Origin: Planctomycetota bacterium
Lineage (GTDB): Bacteria > Planctomycetota > UBA1135 > GCA-002686595
Reading direction: 5' to 3'
Length of the DNA: 64,000 nucleotides
Assembly: GCA_030746555.1 (NCBI GenBank)
Contig: JASLMK010000017.1
Coordinates: 1 to 64,000, forward strand
The notes below the pieces were generated by a model. It saw only the letters and a program-made list of their open reading frames with translations. It had not been told where the DNA came from and did no database searches. Each line of letters begins with the position of its first letter. Position 1 is the first letter of the stretch. A program made the translations under genes and the position numbers. Shown here in pieces: positions 43,306 through 52,863 of the stretch.

Positions 43306-43641
43306 ATGTCCGACGCCCCCCATTCGGATGCCGCCGCCGTGCGCGTGGTCCTGGGCACCGCTCCCGACGAGGAGGAGGGGCGGCGCCTGGCCCGCGCGCT
43401 CGTGGAAGGGGGTCTTGCGGCCTGCGTGAACCTCGTTCCAGGCATCACGAGCGTCTACCGCTGGGAGGGAGCGGTGGAGGAGAGCCCAGAGGTCCTGATG
43501 GTCATCAAGACGCGCGCGGAGCGCCTGGGGGACGTCGAGCAATTCCTCGAGCGCGAGCACCCCTACGACGTTCCCGAGTGCGTGGCCCTGGTCCCCGGCG
43601 AGGTGGGCCAAGCCTACCTCTCTTGGCTCCTGGAAGCGTGA
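43306..43641 (+). CDS. cutA: CutA1 divalent-ion tolerance protein
   Basis: Small trimeric cytoplasmic protein of the PII-like fold, linked to copper tolerance in E. coli though its general role is unclear. The 111-residue sequence has the family segments LVEGGLAACVNLVPGITSVYRW (positions about 32-53; the conserved Cys is present) and KTRAERLGDVEQFL, then HPYDVPECVALV and YLSWL at the end. ATG 43306 lies 6 nt after TACCCT with no Shine-Dalgarno sequence, so the message is probably leaderless. It ends tail-to-tail with the choice-of-anchor A gene, with a hairpin between. Confidence 0.95.
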   Translation: MSDAPHSDAAAVRVVLGTAPDEEEGRRLARALVEGGLAACVNLVPGITSVYRWEGAVEESPEVLMVIKTRAERLGDVEQFLEREHPYDVPECVALVPGEVGQAYLSWLLEA

Positions 43642-43667
43642 CGCGACGCCTGAGGGCGGGCGTCGCG
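43642..43667. terminator. Hairpin between convergent cutA and choice-of-anchor gene
   Basis: CGCGACGCC (43642-43650) pairs perfectly with GGCGTCGCG (43659-43667) around an 8-nt loop. It starts at the cutA stop and lies 14 bp from the other stop, so it can serve both strands. Confidence 0.65.
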
Positions 43668-43681
43668 CCGTCTCCGGGGGC

Positions 43682-45034
43682 TCAAGGCGCGAAGGTGATC
43701 GTATAGGCGTCGGAGGTGTTGAAGTGCGGGGCCGGCGAGGCCGGATCGCGGTACCAGGCCTGGAAGTGCCAGGTCTCCGCGGGGTCGATGACCGCGGAGG
43801 CGGCGCTTGCGTCCGTCAGATCCACGGGCACGTTCAGCACGCCCCCTCCGCCGACGGGGGTGATCTCCAAGCGGAGCAACTCGTCTCCGTCCACACAACG
43901 CAGACCGTTTCCGAACGGGACGGAGGTCACCTGGGAACCGAAGAAGAACAGGCCGAACTCACCTCCCGGCAGGTCCCGGGCCACAAGGACGAGGTCGTTC
44001 GCCGCGAAGCTGTTGGAGCCGTGGGGGTTCGCCCACGCGGCCAGGCCCGTGCTGTTGGGCAGCGAGCTGCAGAACGCCGTTCCTGGGCAGGCGCCGGGCA
44101 GGCACTGGAGGAACCCGCGCCAGGGTTCAGCGTCAACCTGGCCAAGGCCGCGCAGGTCCCCCGCAATCAGGTTCCCTGTCAACAGACCCTCGGTGAAGCT
44201 CACCTTCGAGAAGGGCGCGAGCAGGGTCACGTGATTGCCCCCTCGGAAGATGACCTTCTGCGCTTGGGGGAAGTTCAGGGCCAGGCCGTCTCGCATGACG
44301 CCGCCGGCGAGGCTCCACGTGATCGAGTCGAACTCGGCGAGCACGCCCAGGACGTTCACGACCAGGAGTGCGTCGGGCGGGCCGGAGAGGTCCACGATCT
44401 GGACCTGTTCGAGAAGGCCTGCGTCGATCTCGATCACGTTCAGGTCGCCGGCGAGCTGTGCAGTGAGCCGTCCGCCGCTCCAGGTCCAGTCCGCGTTCGG
44501 CTCTCTGGCGCCGTAGGCGGTGCTGGTCTGGCGGAACAACTGCGCGAATCCGGAGAGGTCGACGGTGGGGGAGAAGGGGACACCCTCGAGGACGTCTCCG
44601 CCCACGTCATTGGGGTTGCCGCTGAAGCTCCCCGCGAGGGTCATGCTCCCCGTGACGACGCCCGACACCAAGGTGGCGTCGCCGCCTCCCCAGACGCTTC
44701 CTCCGATCGCTGCGCTGTCCATGGAGATGTCCCCGGCGACCTCCAGGCCCCCGTTGTAGACCGCGGCCCCGCCAGGGGGGCCGCCGACGCGGGCGGCGCC
44801 GCCGCAGTAGAGGGAGATGCCGGTCTGGGGGCCGGCGTCGGGATCGGAGTGCAGGGAGAAGGAGTTGACGTCGAAGTCCCTGACGCAACCGGCGATGCCC
44901 TCGATATCGCTGCCGCCGGGGTAGTTGATGTCCTTGCAACTGAAGACATTGAACTCCGCGGGCGGGAAGGGAAGATCCTGGGCGGAGGTCAGGGCGGCGG
45001 CGAGCACGAGCGGACCGAAAGCGGTGGTGATCAA
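43682..45034 (-). CDS. Choice-of-anchor A family secreted protein
   Basis: A 450-residue exported protein with the choice-of-anchor A domain, an extracellular beta-rich module found with many different sorting signals. TTG 45034, 8 nt after GGAG, gives a clean signal peptide MITTAFGPLVLAAALTSAQD. The domain begins FNVFSCKDINYPGGSDIEG and contains GISLYCGGAARVGG and a beta-helix-like stretch. A C-terminal part (about 325-450) is separate and ends TITFAP without a visible PEP-CTERM, LPXTG or GlyGly sorting signal. An AT-rich patch at 45098-45113 (minus strand TAGAAT and TATTCT) is the likely promoter. Biological role unknown. Confidence 0.82.
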   Translation of the reverse strand: MITTAFGPLVLAAALTSAQDLPFPPAEFNVFSCKDINYPGGSDIEGIAGCVRDFDVNSFSLHSDPDAGPQTGISLYCGGAARVGGPPGGAAVYNGGLEVAGDISMDSAAIGGSVWGGGDATLVSGVVTGSMTLAGSFSGNPNDVGGDVLEGVPFSPTVDLSGFAQLFRQTSTAYGAREPNADWTWSGGRLTAQLAGDLNVIEIDAGLLEQVQIVDLSGPPDALLVVNVLGVLAEFDSITWSLAGGVMRDGLALNFPQAQKVIFRGGNHVTLLAPFSKVSFTEGLLTGNLIAGDLRGLGQVDAEPWRGFLQCLPGACPGTAFCSSLPNSTGLAAWANPHGSNSFAANDLVLVARDLPGGEFGLFFFGSQVTSVPFGNGLRCVDGDELLRLEITPVGGGGVLNVPVDLTDASAASAVIDPAETWHFQAWYRDPASPAPHFNTSDAYTITFAP

Positions 45035-45215
45035 GGCGTGGACTCCGGGTCGGGCGAGTTGGGGGTCGGGCCGGGAGCGGGCCCGGCTGGGCCTAAGAGA
45101 ATACACGATTCTAAAATCCTTTGGTGAGAAAGGCTCTTTCCGTTGCATGGTCGACAGGGTCCCGCCGGCGACCGAACCCCGCTGCTCACTCCTGCAAGCC
45201 TCGTGAGCAGGAGGG

Positions 45216-45221
45216 TACACT
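45216..45221 (+). promoter_or_regulatory. -10-like TACACT before the sulfatase-like gene
   Basis: TACACT ends 16 nt before ATG 45238. TGCAAG lies 17 bp upstream as a poor -35. Confidence 0.4.
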
Positions 45222-45237
45222 CCGCCCATCCGAGCCC

Positions 45238-46509
45238 ATGACGACCCCTCGCGACCGCCTTCCCCGGAGCTTGGCCTGGCTGCTCGTGCTCCTCGCCTCC
45301 TGTGGCCGCGCACCCCGTCCCGGGGTTCCGCCGACCCACGTCCTCTTGGTGACGATCGAGCACCTGCGTGCGGACCACTGCACGGCCCTGGGGTACCCGC
45401 GGGAGACCACCGCGCTCCTGCGCCCCGACGGGCTGCGCACCATGGGCCTGGACTACCTGGCCGAGACCGGGGTGATCTTCTCGCAGGCCTTCACGGCGTC
45501 CTCTTCGCTACGCCCCGCCCTGGCGAACCTGTTCACCTCGGAGTCTCCTCCGGCGACCGGAGTCCTCGACGACGAGGACGTCCTCGGCCACGAGTTTCCC
45601 GTTCTCGCCGAAGTCCTCCGTGACGGCGGGTTCGAGACTGGGGCGTTCTGCCTGCCGACGGCGCCCCTGTCGGGTTCGGGGCTCGAGCGCGGGTTCACCA
45701 CCTTCGAGGAGGGGGAGGACCAGGTGCGCGTCCTTGGCGCCGCGCACGAGTGGGTGAAGGCGCAGGTGGAAGCCGACCAGCCGTTCTTCCTGTGGGTGCA
45801 CCTGGGCTGGATCACCCCGCGCCTGGGAGAGCTGGCCATCCCCGCCGAGCCGATCGACGATCCCTTCGTCTCAGCCGACCCGTGGGACATGACCGATCGC
45901 TACGACAGCGCCTTGCTCGCGACCGTCTCCTACATGCGCGCGTTCCTCGAGGCCGTGGGCCTGATCGAGGAGGGACTGATCTCCGATAGCCTGATCGTTC
46001 TCGCGGGCCTGCAGGGCATGGAGCTCAAGGAACGGGACGAGTTCGTCGGGGCCGCGGGGAGCGTCCACGAGGAAGTCCTGCACGTCCCGATCATCCTGCG
46101 GCACACCCCGAGCCTGACCGGCAGCCGGATCCTCGACGCGCAGGTGGAGCTGGGGGACGTGGCGCCGACCCTGCTCGACTGGTTCCGCCAGGACCCAGAG
46201 GACCTCGGAACGGGCCGCAGCCTGCTCGCCCTGTGCGACTCCTACGTCGAGGCCCCCTTCGAGGCCCGCCCGTCCTTCGCCGTGGCGGGAGACCACGGGA
46301 CGGTGCGCACGCCGCGCTGGCGGCTTGTGGTGCGACTGAGCGGAGCGGGCGGAGCCGACGCGGACGAGCGGCTGCCGGACCTGGCCCTCTACGACGCCCG
46401 GGCTGACCCGGGGCAGTTCGTCGACGTCGCCGACCGCCACCCGGAGGTGGTCGGGACCTTGCGCGCCTCCCTGGAGGCCTGGGCGGCGGCCGCGGAGGCG
46501 GCGCGTTGA
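45238..46509 (+). CDS. Sulfatase-fold lipoprotein with degenerate active site
   Basis: This 423-residue lipoprotein (lipobox LLASC, Cys near 22) follows the order of arylsulfatases but has lost key residues. The first metal motif reads TIEHLRADH, with Glu41 for the usual Asp. The formylglycine site reads S88-S-S90-L-R92, so Ser88 is at the modified position but the Pro of C/S-x-P-x-R is missing. The second metal motif, normally SDHG, is AGLQGM. Structural landmarks remain (HEEVLHVPIILRHTP, ELGDVAPTLLDWF). It is probably inactive as a sulfatase and may bind ligand or support the membrane protein encoded next, whose TTG start overlaps its stop. Confidence 0.78.
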   Translation: MTTPRDRLPRSLAWLLVLLASCGRAPRPGVPPTHVLLVTIEHLRADHCTALGYPRETTALLRPDGLRTMGLDYLAETGVIFSQAFTASSSLRPALANLFTSESPPATGVLDDEDVLGHEFPVLAEVLRDGGFETGAFCLPTAPLSGSGLERGFTTFEEGEDQVRVLGAAHEWVKAQVEADQPFFLWVHLGWITPRLGELAIPAEPIDDPFVSADPWDMTDRYDSALLATVSYMRAFLEAVGLIEEGLISDSLIVLAGLQGMELKERDEFVGAAGSVHEEVLHVPIILRHTPSLTGSRILDAQVELGDVAPTLLDWFRQDPEDLGTGRSLLALCDSYVEAPFEARPSFAVAGDHGTVRTPRWRLVVRLSGAGGADADERLPDLALYDARADPGQFVDVADRHPEVVGTLRASLEAWAAAAEAAR

Positions 46510-48494
46510 GCGCCGTTGCCCGCTCCTCGCACATCCGACCCGCGGCGAGGATCGTCGCCCTGACGGCGGCGGCAGCGTCGGCGGGGCTCTGGCTGGGAGC
46601 CCCCGCCCCCCTCGTCGCCCTGCTCGCGGCCCCAGCCTTCTTGGGCGCCGCCCTCGGGCCTCTAGCGCGGTGCGCCCCTTCTGTGCCCTCGGCGGCCGAG
46701 GCGGGCCTGTGGGCCTGGCTGCTCTCTCCGGCCGCCCTCGCTCTCGCCTACGCCCTCGCGCGCGCCCTCGGCGGCCTGGACGGGAGGTCGGGGGCCTGTC
46801 TGGCCCTGGGCGCGGCCTCCCTGGCCCAGCTCCCCACCCTGAGGGCGCGCGTGGCCTGGCAAGCGCCGTCGACGAGCGCCCGGACGGCGATCGCCGTCGG
46901 CGGGGCTCTGGCCCTGGCGGTCCTCGCGTTCCACACGCTCCTTCCCGGCCTGCGCCTGGGCGAGGAAGGCCTGTGGCACGCCGGGTTGATCGCCGCCACC
47001 GAGCGCGCCCTGCCCGCCGAGAACCCCTGGCTGGCCGGCACGGCGGCCCGCCACGCCCTCCTCCCGCACGCCCTCGGAGCGCTCCTGCGGGAGGTCTTCG
47101 CGCTCGCGCCCACCCACATCACCGTCGCGGGCGGCGTCTGGGCGGCGGCGGCGCTGCCCCTCGCCTTGACCCTCGTGGCCTCACCCGCCTGGCGGCTGGG
47201 ACGGCGCGTGGCCCTGGCGGTCGCCCTGGCCCTGGCGGGCTGGAACGCCCTGGCGGGGTGGCAACTCGCGCGGGGGTGGCTGGTCGAGGGAGCGGGTCCG
47301 CCCTCCGGCGGCGCGGGCCCCCTGGCGGCCCTGCTGATCCCCGGGCCCGTGCCGACGGCTCTGATCTGGACCGTCGGCGCCTGGGCCGCCGCGGCGGGAG
47401 CCCTGCGTCACGGGGCCGGGTCCTCGACCATCCTCTGCGGGATCCTCGCCGGCCTGGCCTTCGCCGCCGATCCTGCGCTCGGCGCCCTGGCGGCCGGTTC
47501 GTGCGCCCTGGCGGCCCTCCTCGCTCCCGGCGCCGCCATCGTCCGACCCGCCCTGCCCCTGGCCTTGATCCTCGGCCTGGCCCCGGGGGCCTGGCTGTTG
47601 CGCGAGGGGCTGGCCGGGGTCGGCTCCGAGCTTCCCGCGCGGATCGACTGGCCCGTTTGGGCGGCGGGGGCCGGCCCGCTCCTTGCGGCGGCGCTGCCCC
47701 TGGTCCGGGGTGTCAGTCGCGGAGGGCGACCGATCGTCGCGCTCCTGGCCGCCACCGGCCCGGTCGGTCTGGTGATCTGCCGCAGCGACCTCCCCGGCGT
47801 CGGCGGAGGCTCCCTCGCCGCGGGCGTGGGCCTGGCGCTGGGTGTGCTCGCCGGCGGCGGTCTGGCCGCAGGATGGGTCGAGGGCGGACGCCTGTGGCGC
47901 TCCTACAGCCTCGCCGCCGCCGTCGGGGTCGCGGGGGGCGCCGCGCTGTTCGTGGCCGGCCTCCCGCCGCTCCTGTCGGGGGGTGCGGCGACCGAGCCCG
48001 CCGTGGTCGAGTCGGGCGCCTACCTGGTGCCGCTCGAACGCGGCGGTCTCTCGGCGGACGCTCGCGAGGCCTACGCCTGGCTCCGCGAGCGCCTGCCCTT
48101 CGGTGACCGCGAGCCCCTGCTCCTGTTGAGCGAGCTGCGCGAGACGCAGCGTCTGCCGTGGGCTCGCCGGCCCCACCCCGCCCCCCTGTTCAGCGGCCTC
48201 GAGCTGTGGTGCGACCGCAGCGAGCCGATGGCTCGCGCGCACCCTTCCTTGGATCGGCGCGCGCGCGCGGTGCGCTCGTTCTTCGAGCTCGAGAGCGCCG
48301 CGCACCTCGGCCCCCTGCGCGAGGCGGAACGCCTCGACAGGCCCCTGATCGTCTGGGTCGAGGGTGACGACCGCCTGCGGGCGCCGGGCATCGAAGGGCA
48401 GCTGGAGCGCGTGGGCCTCGCTCCCCTGTTCCGGGCGGGAGAGGTCTCCCTGTTCGTCTGGCCGCCGGAGCTGGCGGCGGTCCGGACGCCCTGA
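46506..48494 (+). CDS. Polytopic membrane protein of unknown function
   Basis: Unrecognised 662-residue protein. Residues 1 to about 500 hold many hydrophobic helices (roughly 12-14) rich in Ala, Leu and Gly. A soluble C-terminal domain (about 505-662; DAREAYAWLRERLPFGDREP, then LIVWVEGDDRLRAPGIEG) is probably outside the membrane. Layout recalls GT-C-type glycosyltransferases or DUF2298-like membrane proteins, but no catalytic Asp/Glu motif in the first loop is clear, so no function is given. TTG 46506 overlaps the sulfatase-like stop (TTGA), so the two proteins are co-translated. Confidence 0.72.
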   Translation: MSAVARSSHIRPAARIVALTAAAASAGLWLGAPAPLVALLAAPAFLGAALGPLARCAPSVPSAAEAGLWAWLLSPAALALAYALARALGGLDGRSGACLALGAASLAQLPTLRARVAWQAPSTSARTAIAVGGALALAVLAFHTLLPGLRLGEEGLWHAGLIAATERALPAENPWLAGTAARHALLPHALGALLREVFALAPTHITVAGGVWAAAALPLALTLVASPAWRLGRRVALAVALALAGWNALAGWQLARGWLVEGAGPPSGGAGPLAALLIPGPVPTALIWTVGAWAAAAGALRHGAGSSTILCGILAGLAFAADPALGALAAGSCALAALLAPGAAIVRPALPLALILGLAPGAWLLREGLAGVGSELPARIDWPVWAAGAGPLLAAALPLVRGVSRGGRPIVALLAATGPVGLVICRSDLPGVGGGSLAAGVGLALGVLAGGGLAAGWVEGGRLWRSYSLAAAVGVAGGAALFVAGLPPLLSGGAATEPAVVESGAYLVPLERGGLSADAREAYAWLRERLPFGDREPLLLLSELRETQRLPWARRPHPAPLFSGLELWCDRSEPMARAHPSLDRRARAVRSFFELESAAHLGPLREAERLDRPLIVWVEGDDRLRAPGIEGQLERVGLAPLFRAGEVSLFVWPPELAAVRTP

Positions 48495-48572
48495 GGGCGC
48501 CTGGGGCCCGCCCGCTGCCCCGGCCCGCCCGTGCCGCTCAAGGGGGAGCGGTGGGACTCCGATAGGCTGAGG

Positions 48573-49364
48573 GTGCGGTTTTCCCGGAAGCTCCTCCCCT
48601 TCGCGACGGCCGCGGCCCTCGCGGGCTGGGCTCCTCCCTCGCCACCGGTGAACTTCGACGCGCTCTCCGAGCGCGTCGAGCACTTCGTCCTCGAGGACAC
48701 GGCGCTCTCCGAGGGCGAGGCGCCCGGCTCCGGCCTGCGCGGCATGCTGCGCGGCGAGGGAGTGCGGGGGCTCGTCGAGTGGCGCCGGCGTCGCACCGAG
48801 GGGGGTGTGCAGCTCGAGCTAGAGGTGCACTACCCAGGCGAGGGCCTGCGATTGATGGACGTGGAGTGCCTGACCGAGCGGGGACCGCGGCTGGTCTGGC
48901 GGGAGGTCTCGCGAGCCGCCGGCCGCACCCTGGTGGCCGAGTGGTGCGACGACGGCAGCGGACTGCGGGTGCTCGAGTGGGGCAGCGACGGCGTCCTGCG
49001 CGAGCGCACCGACGCACGCGGCGGCGCGGTCATGCCCCTGTACCTGCTCGAGCTTCTGCGGGCGGAGCGCGTCACCGGCGGCGAGTTCCTGGTCTTCGAT
49101 CCCCTCGGGCGAGGGCTCGAGGCGCTCACGGCCCGCACCATCCACTTCGCGGGTGCCGATGGCGCGGGGTCCACGCGGCGCGTCGACCTCCGGCGCGAAG
49201 ACGGAACCCTCGCGGGACGCTACACCTTCGCCGGGGAGTCGCTCGAGGAGTTCCGCTGGCAAGCGAGCGCCGTGCGCGCCCGGCGCATCGACGGGCGGGA
49301 GTACGCCGAGCGCTGCGTGCGCTACGGCCTCGAACCGGACGAGGAGACCGTCAAGGATCTGTGA
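48573..49364 (+). CDS. Secreted protein of unknown function
   Basis: Unrecognised 263-residue protein. GTG 48573 gives a short signal-like start (RFSRKLLPFATAAALAGWA); an alternative GTG at 48531 is 14 codons upstream. The rest is beta-rich with many charged residues (LELEVHYPGEGLRL, RTLVAEWCDDGSGLRVLEWG), a composition seen in outer-membrane lipoprotein carrier-like (LolA/DUF3108-type) folds, but no signature is clear. TAGGCT at 48563-48568 may be its -10. It lies just upstream of the TolC-HlyD-MacB operon and may belong with it. Confidence 0.65.
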   Translation: MRFSRKLLPFATAAALAGWAPPSPPVNFDALSERVEHFVLEDTALSEGEAPGSGLRGMLRGEGVRGLVEWRRRRTEGGVQLELEVHYPGEGLRLMDVECLTERGPRLVWREVSRAAGRTLVAEWCDDGSGLRVLEWGSDGVLRERTDARGGAVMPLYLLELLRAERVTGGEFLVFDPLGRGLEALTARTIHFAGADGAGSTRRVDLRREDGTLAGRYTFAGESLEEFRWQASAVRARRIDGREYAERCVRYGLEPDEETVKDL

Positions 49365-49483
49365 AAGAGAGCGCCCCGTGCTCTCCGAGAGCTCCGTGGG
49401 GCCGATCGCGTCGCCGAGCGGGTGGTGTGCCCGCCGCGCCGGGGATACCCTCTCGGGCCGCCCGTGGGCGAGTCGCCCCTGCC

Positions 49484-51100
49484 ATGGACCTCCGACACAT
49501 CCTGTTCAGCGCCGCGCTCCTCGCGTCGGCCGCCTGCGAGAGCCCCTCCGAGCACGCGGCGGCCGCCGACGAGGCCGTCTACGCCCTCGTCGAGGCGCGG
49601 CGTGCCGCCCTGACGGGAGAGGCGACTCCCTTCGACATCGCTCCCTCGCCCGACAGCCTGCGCCAGCGCATCCTGCGCGGCGAGGCGGCCGCGGTGGACG
49701 GCCTGGGCCTCGTCTCGTGCTTGGTGATCGCGGCCGAGAACAACCGGGAGCTGAGCGAGCGCCGGGAGTCCCTCTACCTCGCCGCCCTGGACCTGACCCT
49801 AGAGCGCTGGCGCTTGGGCTGGATCGGCGGATTCACCGCGGAGGCGGGCGCCGACGGCACCCTGGCCGATGCCGGCGAGGCCTCGGGCAGCCTCTCGCCC
49901 TCCCTCTCGCGCCTCCTGGGCACGGGGGCCTCGATCGTCGCCGGGATCGGTCTCGGCGTCGCGCGCAACATCGGCCTGGGGGATGGGTGGACGAGCGAGA
50001 GCACCCTGGCGCTGTCGGTGACCCAGCCGCTCCTGCGCGGGGCGGGTCGGCGCATCGTCACCGAGTCCCTTACACAGGCCGAGCGCGACCTGCTCTACGA
50101 GGTGCGCTCCTTCGAGCGCTTCCGGCGTACCTTCGCCGTCGACATCGCCGGCAGCTACTACCGCTTGCTGCAGCAGCAGGATGCGGTCGCCAACGAGGAG
50201 GCGAACTTCGAGACCGTGCGTCTGATCCGCCTGCGCAACGAGGCCCTGGCCGACGCCGGGCGCCTGAGCCCGATCCAGGTCGACCAAGCATCCCAGGACG
50301 AGCTGCGCTCGGCGAACCGACTGCTCGCGACACGCGCGGCCCTGGGGTCCTCCGTGGACGAGTTCAAGCTGACCCTCGGTCTGCCGATCTCCATCGACCT
50401 GAACCTGGACCCGACCGAGTTCGACCGCCTCCAGGAGGCGGGCCTGGTCGAGATCGGCGTCGGCGTCGATGAGGCGATCGCCTACGCCCTTGGCCATCGC
50501 CTGGACTTCGTGACCTCCCTGGAGCAGGTCGAGGATGCCGGGCGGCGCGTCGCCGTTGCGGCTGACGCATTGCGGGCCGGCCTGGACGTCTCCTTCTCGG
50601 CGAGCAGCGTCTCCGAACCCGATCGTCCTGGCAGGCACGTGGTCGACGACGTCACTTGGGAGGCGAGCCTGGGCCTGGACCTGCCCGTCGACCGCCTCCC
50701 CGAGCGCAACGCCTACCGATCGCAGCAGATCGCCCACCAGGCAGCGTGCCGCGCCCACGAGCAGCTCGAGGACGTGATCCGCGTCGGCCTGCGCGACACC
50801 TTGCGCTCGGCGCTCTCCACCGGCGAGGCCCACGAGATCAACCGCAACGCCGTGGCCCTGGCGGAGCGCCGCGTCGCCAACGCCCGCATGAACCTCGAGG
50901 CGGGCCGTGCCTCCACTCGCGACATCCTCGAGGCCCAGACCGCGTTCCTGGAAGCGCAGAACGCCGCCACGCGCTCCCTGGTGGACTTCACCCTTGCTCG
51001 CCTGGTCCTGTACCGTGACATGGAGCTCCTGGTCGTCGATGAGGGAGGCATCTCCATCGACGACGAGCCATTCGAACGCTGGAACGAGGAATCCGAATGA
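49484..51100 (+). CDS. TolC-family outer-membrane efflux lipoprotein
   Basis: Outer-membrane channel component of 538 residues. The start MDLRHILFSAALLASAACESP provides a lipobox (Cys near 19). Two outer-membrane-efflux repeats follow, with the typical long helices (RRTFAVDIAGSYYRLLQQQDAV and ANEEANFETVRLIRLRNEA around 220-250; ERRVANARMNLEAGRASTRDILEAQ near 465) and beta segments between them (LALSVTQPLLRGAG near 176). A TACCCT 32 nt upstream may be its -10. The stop overlaps the membrane-fusion gene as ATGA, starting a four-gene tripartite efflux operon. Confidence 0.9.
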   Translation: MDLRHILFSAALLASAACESPSEHAAAADEAVYALVEARRAALTGEATPFDIAPSPDSLRQRILRGEAAAVDGLGLVSCLVIAAENNRELSERRESLYLAALDLTLERWRLGWIGGFTAEAGADGTLADAGEASGSLSPSLSRLLGTGASIVAGIGLGVARNIGLGDGWTSESTLALSVTQPLLRGAGRRIVTESLTQAERDLLYEVRSFERFRRTFAVDIAGSYYRLLQQQDAVANEEANFETVRLIRLRNEALADAGRLSPIQVDQASQDELRSANRLLATRAALGSSVDEFKLTLGLPISIDLNLDPTEFDRLQEAGLVEIGVGVDEAIAYALGHRLDFVTSLEQVEDAGRRVAVAADALRAGLDVSFSASSVSEPDRPGRHVVDDVTWEASLGLDLPVDRLPERNAYRSQQIAHQAACRAHEQLEDVIRVGLRDTLRSALSTGEAHEINRNAVALAERRVANARMNLEAGRASTRDILEAQTAFLEAQNAATRSLVDFTLARLVLYRDMELLVVDEGGISIDDEPFERWNEESE

Positions 51101-52863
51101 GCACCACAGAGAAGACGAGCCCCCCCGCCAAGCGCGGCCGCCCGGGCCTGGCCGCGGCGGTGATCGTCGTCCTCCTCGCCGGTGCGTGGCTGGCCTCCAG
51201 CGGCCTCTCGGGCTGGTTCGAGGAGGAGACCGGCGCGATCGAGGGATTCCGGGTCGAGCGCGGCAACTTGAGCATCAGCGTCACCGAGCGCGGAAACCTG
51301 ACCGCCAAGAACAGCCACAGCCTCAAGTGCGAGGTCGAAGGCCGCACGACGATCCTCTACCTGATCGAGGAGGGCACGCACGTCGCAGTGGGGGATCTGA
51401 TCGCCGAGCTCGACGTCTCCGGGCTGCTCGACCGGCAAGTCAGCCAGGAGCTGCGCGTGCAGGCCGCTCGCAACTCCTTCACCAAGGCCAAGGCGAACCT
51501 CGAGATCCAGGAGACGGAGAACGAGAGCCTGATCGCCCAGGCGCGCCTGGCTCAGGACTTCGCCGAGCAGGATCTAGCGAAGTTCATCGACGGTGAACGG
51601 GACGAGCTGGTCGCCCTGGCCGACGAGGAGATCAGCCTGGCCGAGGAGGATCTCAAGATCGCCGAAGATCAGTTCCTGTGGAGCGAGAAGCTCGCGGAGA
51701 AGGGGTTCCTGACGCGCACCGAGCTCGAGCGGGACGAGCTGTCGTTCGCCCGCGCGAGGATCATGATGGGCCAGAAGCGGCGCGCCAAGGAGCTGTTGAT
51801 CAAGTTCGACCTGCCCAAGCGCCTGGCCGAGCTGGAGGGGGCGCAGGCAGAGGCTGTCCGGGACGTGCGCAAGGTGGAGCTGCAGGCCGAGGCGCAGGTG
51901 ATCGACTTCCGCACCGCCGTGGAGACGTCCGAGCGCATGCTGGAGCTGGAGGAGGAGGAGCTGGCCAAGAACTCGATCCAGATCGAGAAGGCAGTCATCC
52001 GCGCACCGGTCGAGGGTTTCGTCGTGTACGGCCGCGAAGAGGGCGGACGCTGGGGCGGGGGCGAGCCCGTCAAGGAGGGCACCGAGGTCCGCGAGCGCAA
52101 GGAGATCGTCAGCATCCCGGGCGACGGGCAGATGGTGGCCGACGCGAGCGTCCACGAGTCGGTCCTCGAGCAGGTTACCGAGGGCCTGCCGTGCCTGCTC
52201 GCCATCGACGCGCTTCCGGGCCGTGAGTTCCACGGCACCGTTTCGCGGGTGGCGCGGTTGCCCGACAAGAACAGCTGGTTCGCCAACCCCAACCTGCGCC
52301 TGTACAAGACCGAGATCGTGATCGAGGGAAGCTCCAAGGAGATGCGGCCGGGCATGTCCTGCAGCATCGAGATCCTCGTGGACGAGCTGACCGATGTGCT
52401 GAAGATCCCGCTGCAGGCCGTCGTCCACAACGGGGGCCGCAACCTGTGCTTCGTCCGATCAGGCAGGGAGGTGGAGGAGCGCGAGGTCGAGGTGGGCCAG
52501 CACAACACCAAGTGGGTGGAGGTGCGCTCGGGCCTGAGCGAGGGCGAGCTGGTCCTGTTGACTCCTCCGCCTGGGCTGCTCGACGACGAGAGCTCCGCCA
52601 CCGACCCCGGTGACGATCGCTCCCGACCTGGCCCGGCAGGCGCGGGAGGAGCGCGGCCCTCTCCCCCCGCGGCGACCGAGGGGTCAGGCGCCGGGTCGCG
52701 TCGGGGGGCCGGGGGAGAGTCCTCGCGCCGGGGCTTGGGCCCTCCCGCGGGCGGGACTCCTCACGGCTCACGCCCGGATGGGGGCGGTGGCGCCGGGCGC
52801 CGCGGATCGGCACCCTCGTCGGCGGCCGCTCCCTCCGACCGGTCCGCCGGCGAGGGTTCGTGA
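51097..52863 (+). CDS. HlyD/MacA-type periplasmic adaptor
   Basis: Membrane-fusion protein linking the MacB-type pump to the TolC channel; 588 residues. One membrane helix (about 18-38), a lipoyl/barrel-sandwich half (RGNLSISVTERGNLTAKN near 52), a long coiled coil (about 110-300, with repeated EEDLK and ELEEEELAK heptads), the second lipoyl half (AVIRAPVEGFVVYG near 305), then a beta-barrel and membrane-proximal domain (to about 490). The last ~90 residues are Gly/Pro/Ser/Arg-rich and disordered, which is unusual for the family. ATGA start overlap with tolC, GTGA overlap with the ATPase gene. Confidence 0.9.
   Translation: MSTTEKTSPPAKRGRPGLAAAVIVVLLAGAWLASSGLSGWFEEETGAIEGFRVERGNLSISVTERGNLTAKNSHSLKCEVEGRTTILYLIEEGTHVAVGDLIAELDVSGLLDRQVSQELRVQAARNSFTKAKANLEIQETENESLIAQARLAQDFAEQDLAKFIDGERDELVALADEEISLAEEDLKIAEDQFLWSEKLAEKGFLTRTELERDELSFARARIMMGQKRRAKELLIKFDLPKRLAELEGAQAEAVRDVRKVELQAEAQVIDFRTAVETSERMLELEEEELAKNSIQIEKAVIRAPVEGFVVYGREEGGRWGGGEPVKEGTEVRERKEIVSIPGDGQMVADASVHESVLEQVTEGLPCLLAIDALPGREFHGTVSRVARLPDKNSWFANPNLRLYKTEIVIEGSSKEMRPGMSCSIEILVDELTDVLKIPLQAVVHNGGRNLCFVRSGREVEEREVEVGQHNTKWVEVRSGLSEGELVLLTPPPGLLDDESSATDPGDDRSRPGPAGAGGARPSPPAATEGSGAGSRRGAGGESSRRGLGPPAGGTPHGSRPDGGGGAGRRGSAPSSAAAPSDRSAGEGS

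Noticed and set aside
43682-45313. Longer N-terminus of the choice-of-anchor A protein
   Set aside because: The upstream part has no signal peptide; TTG 45034 has GGAG at 8 nt and starts a clean signal peptide.
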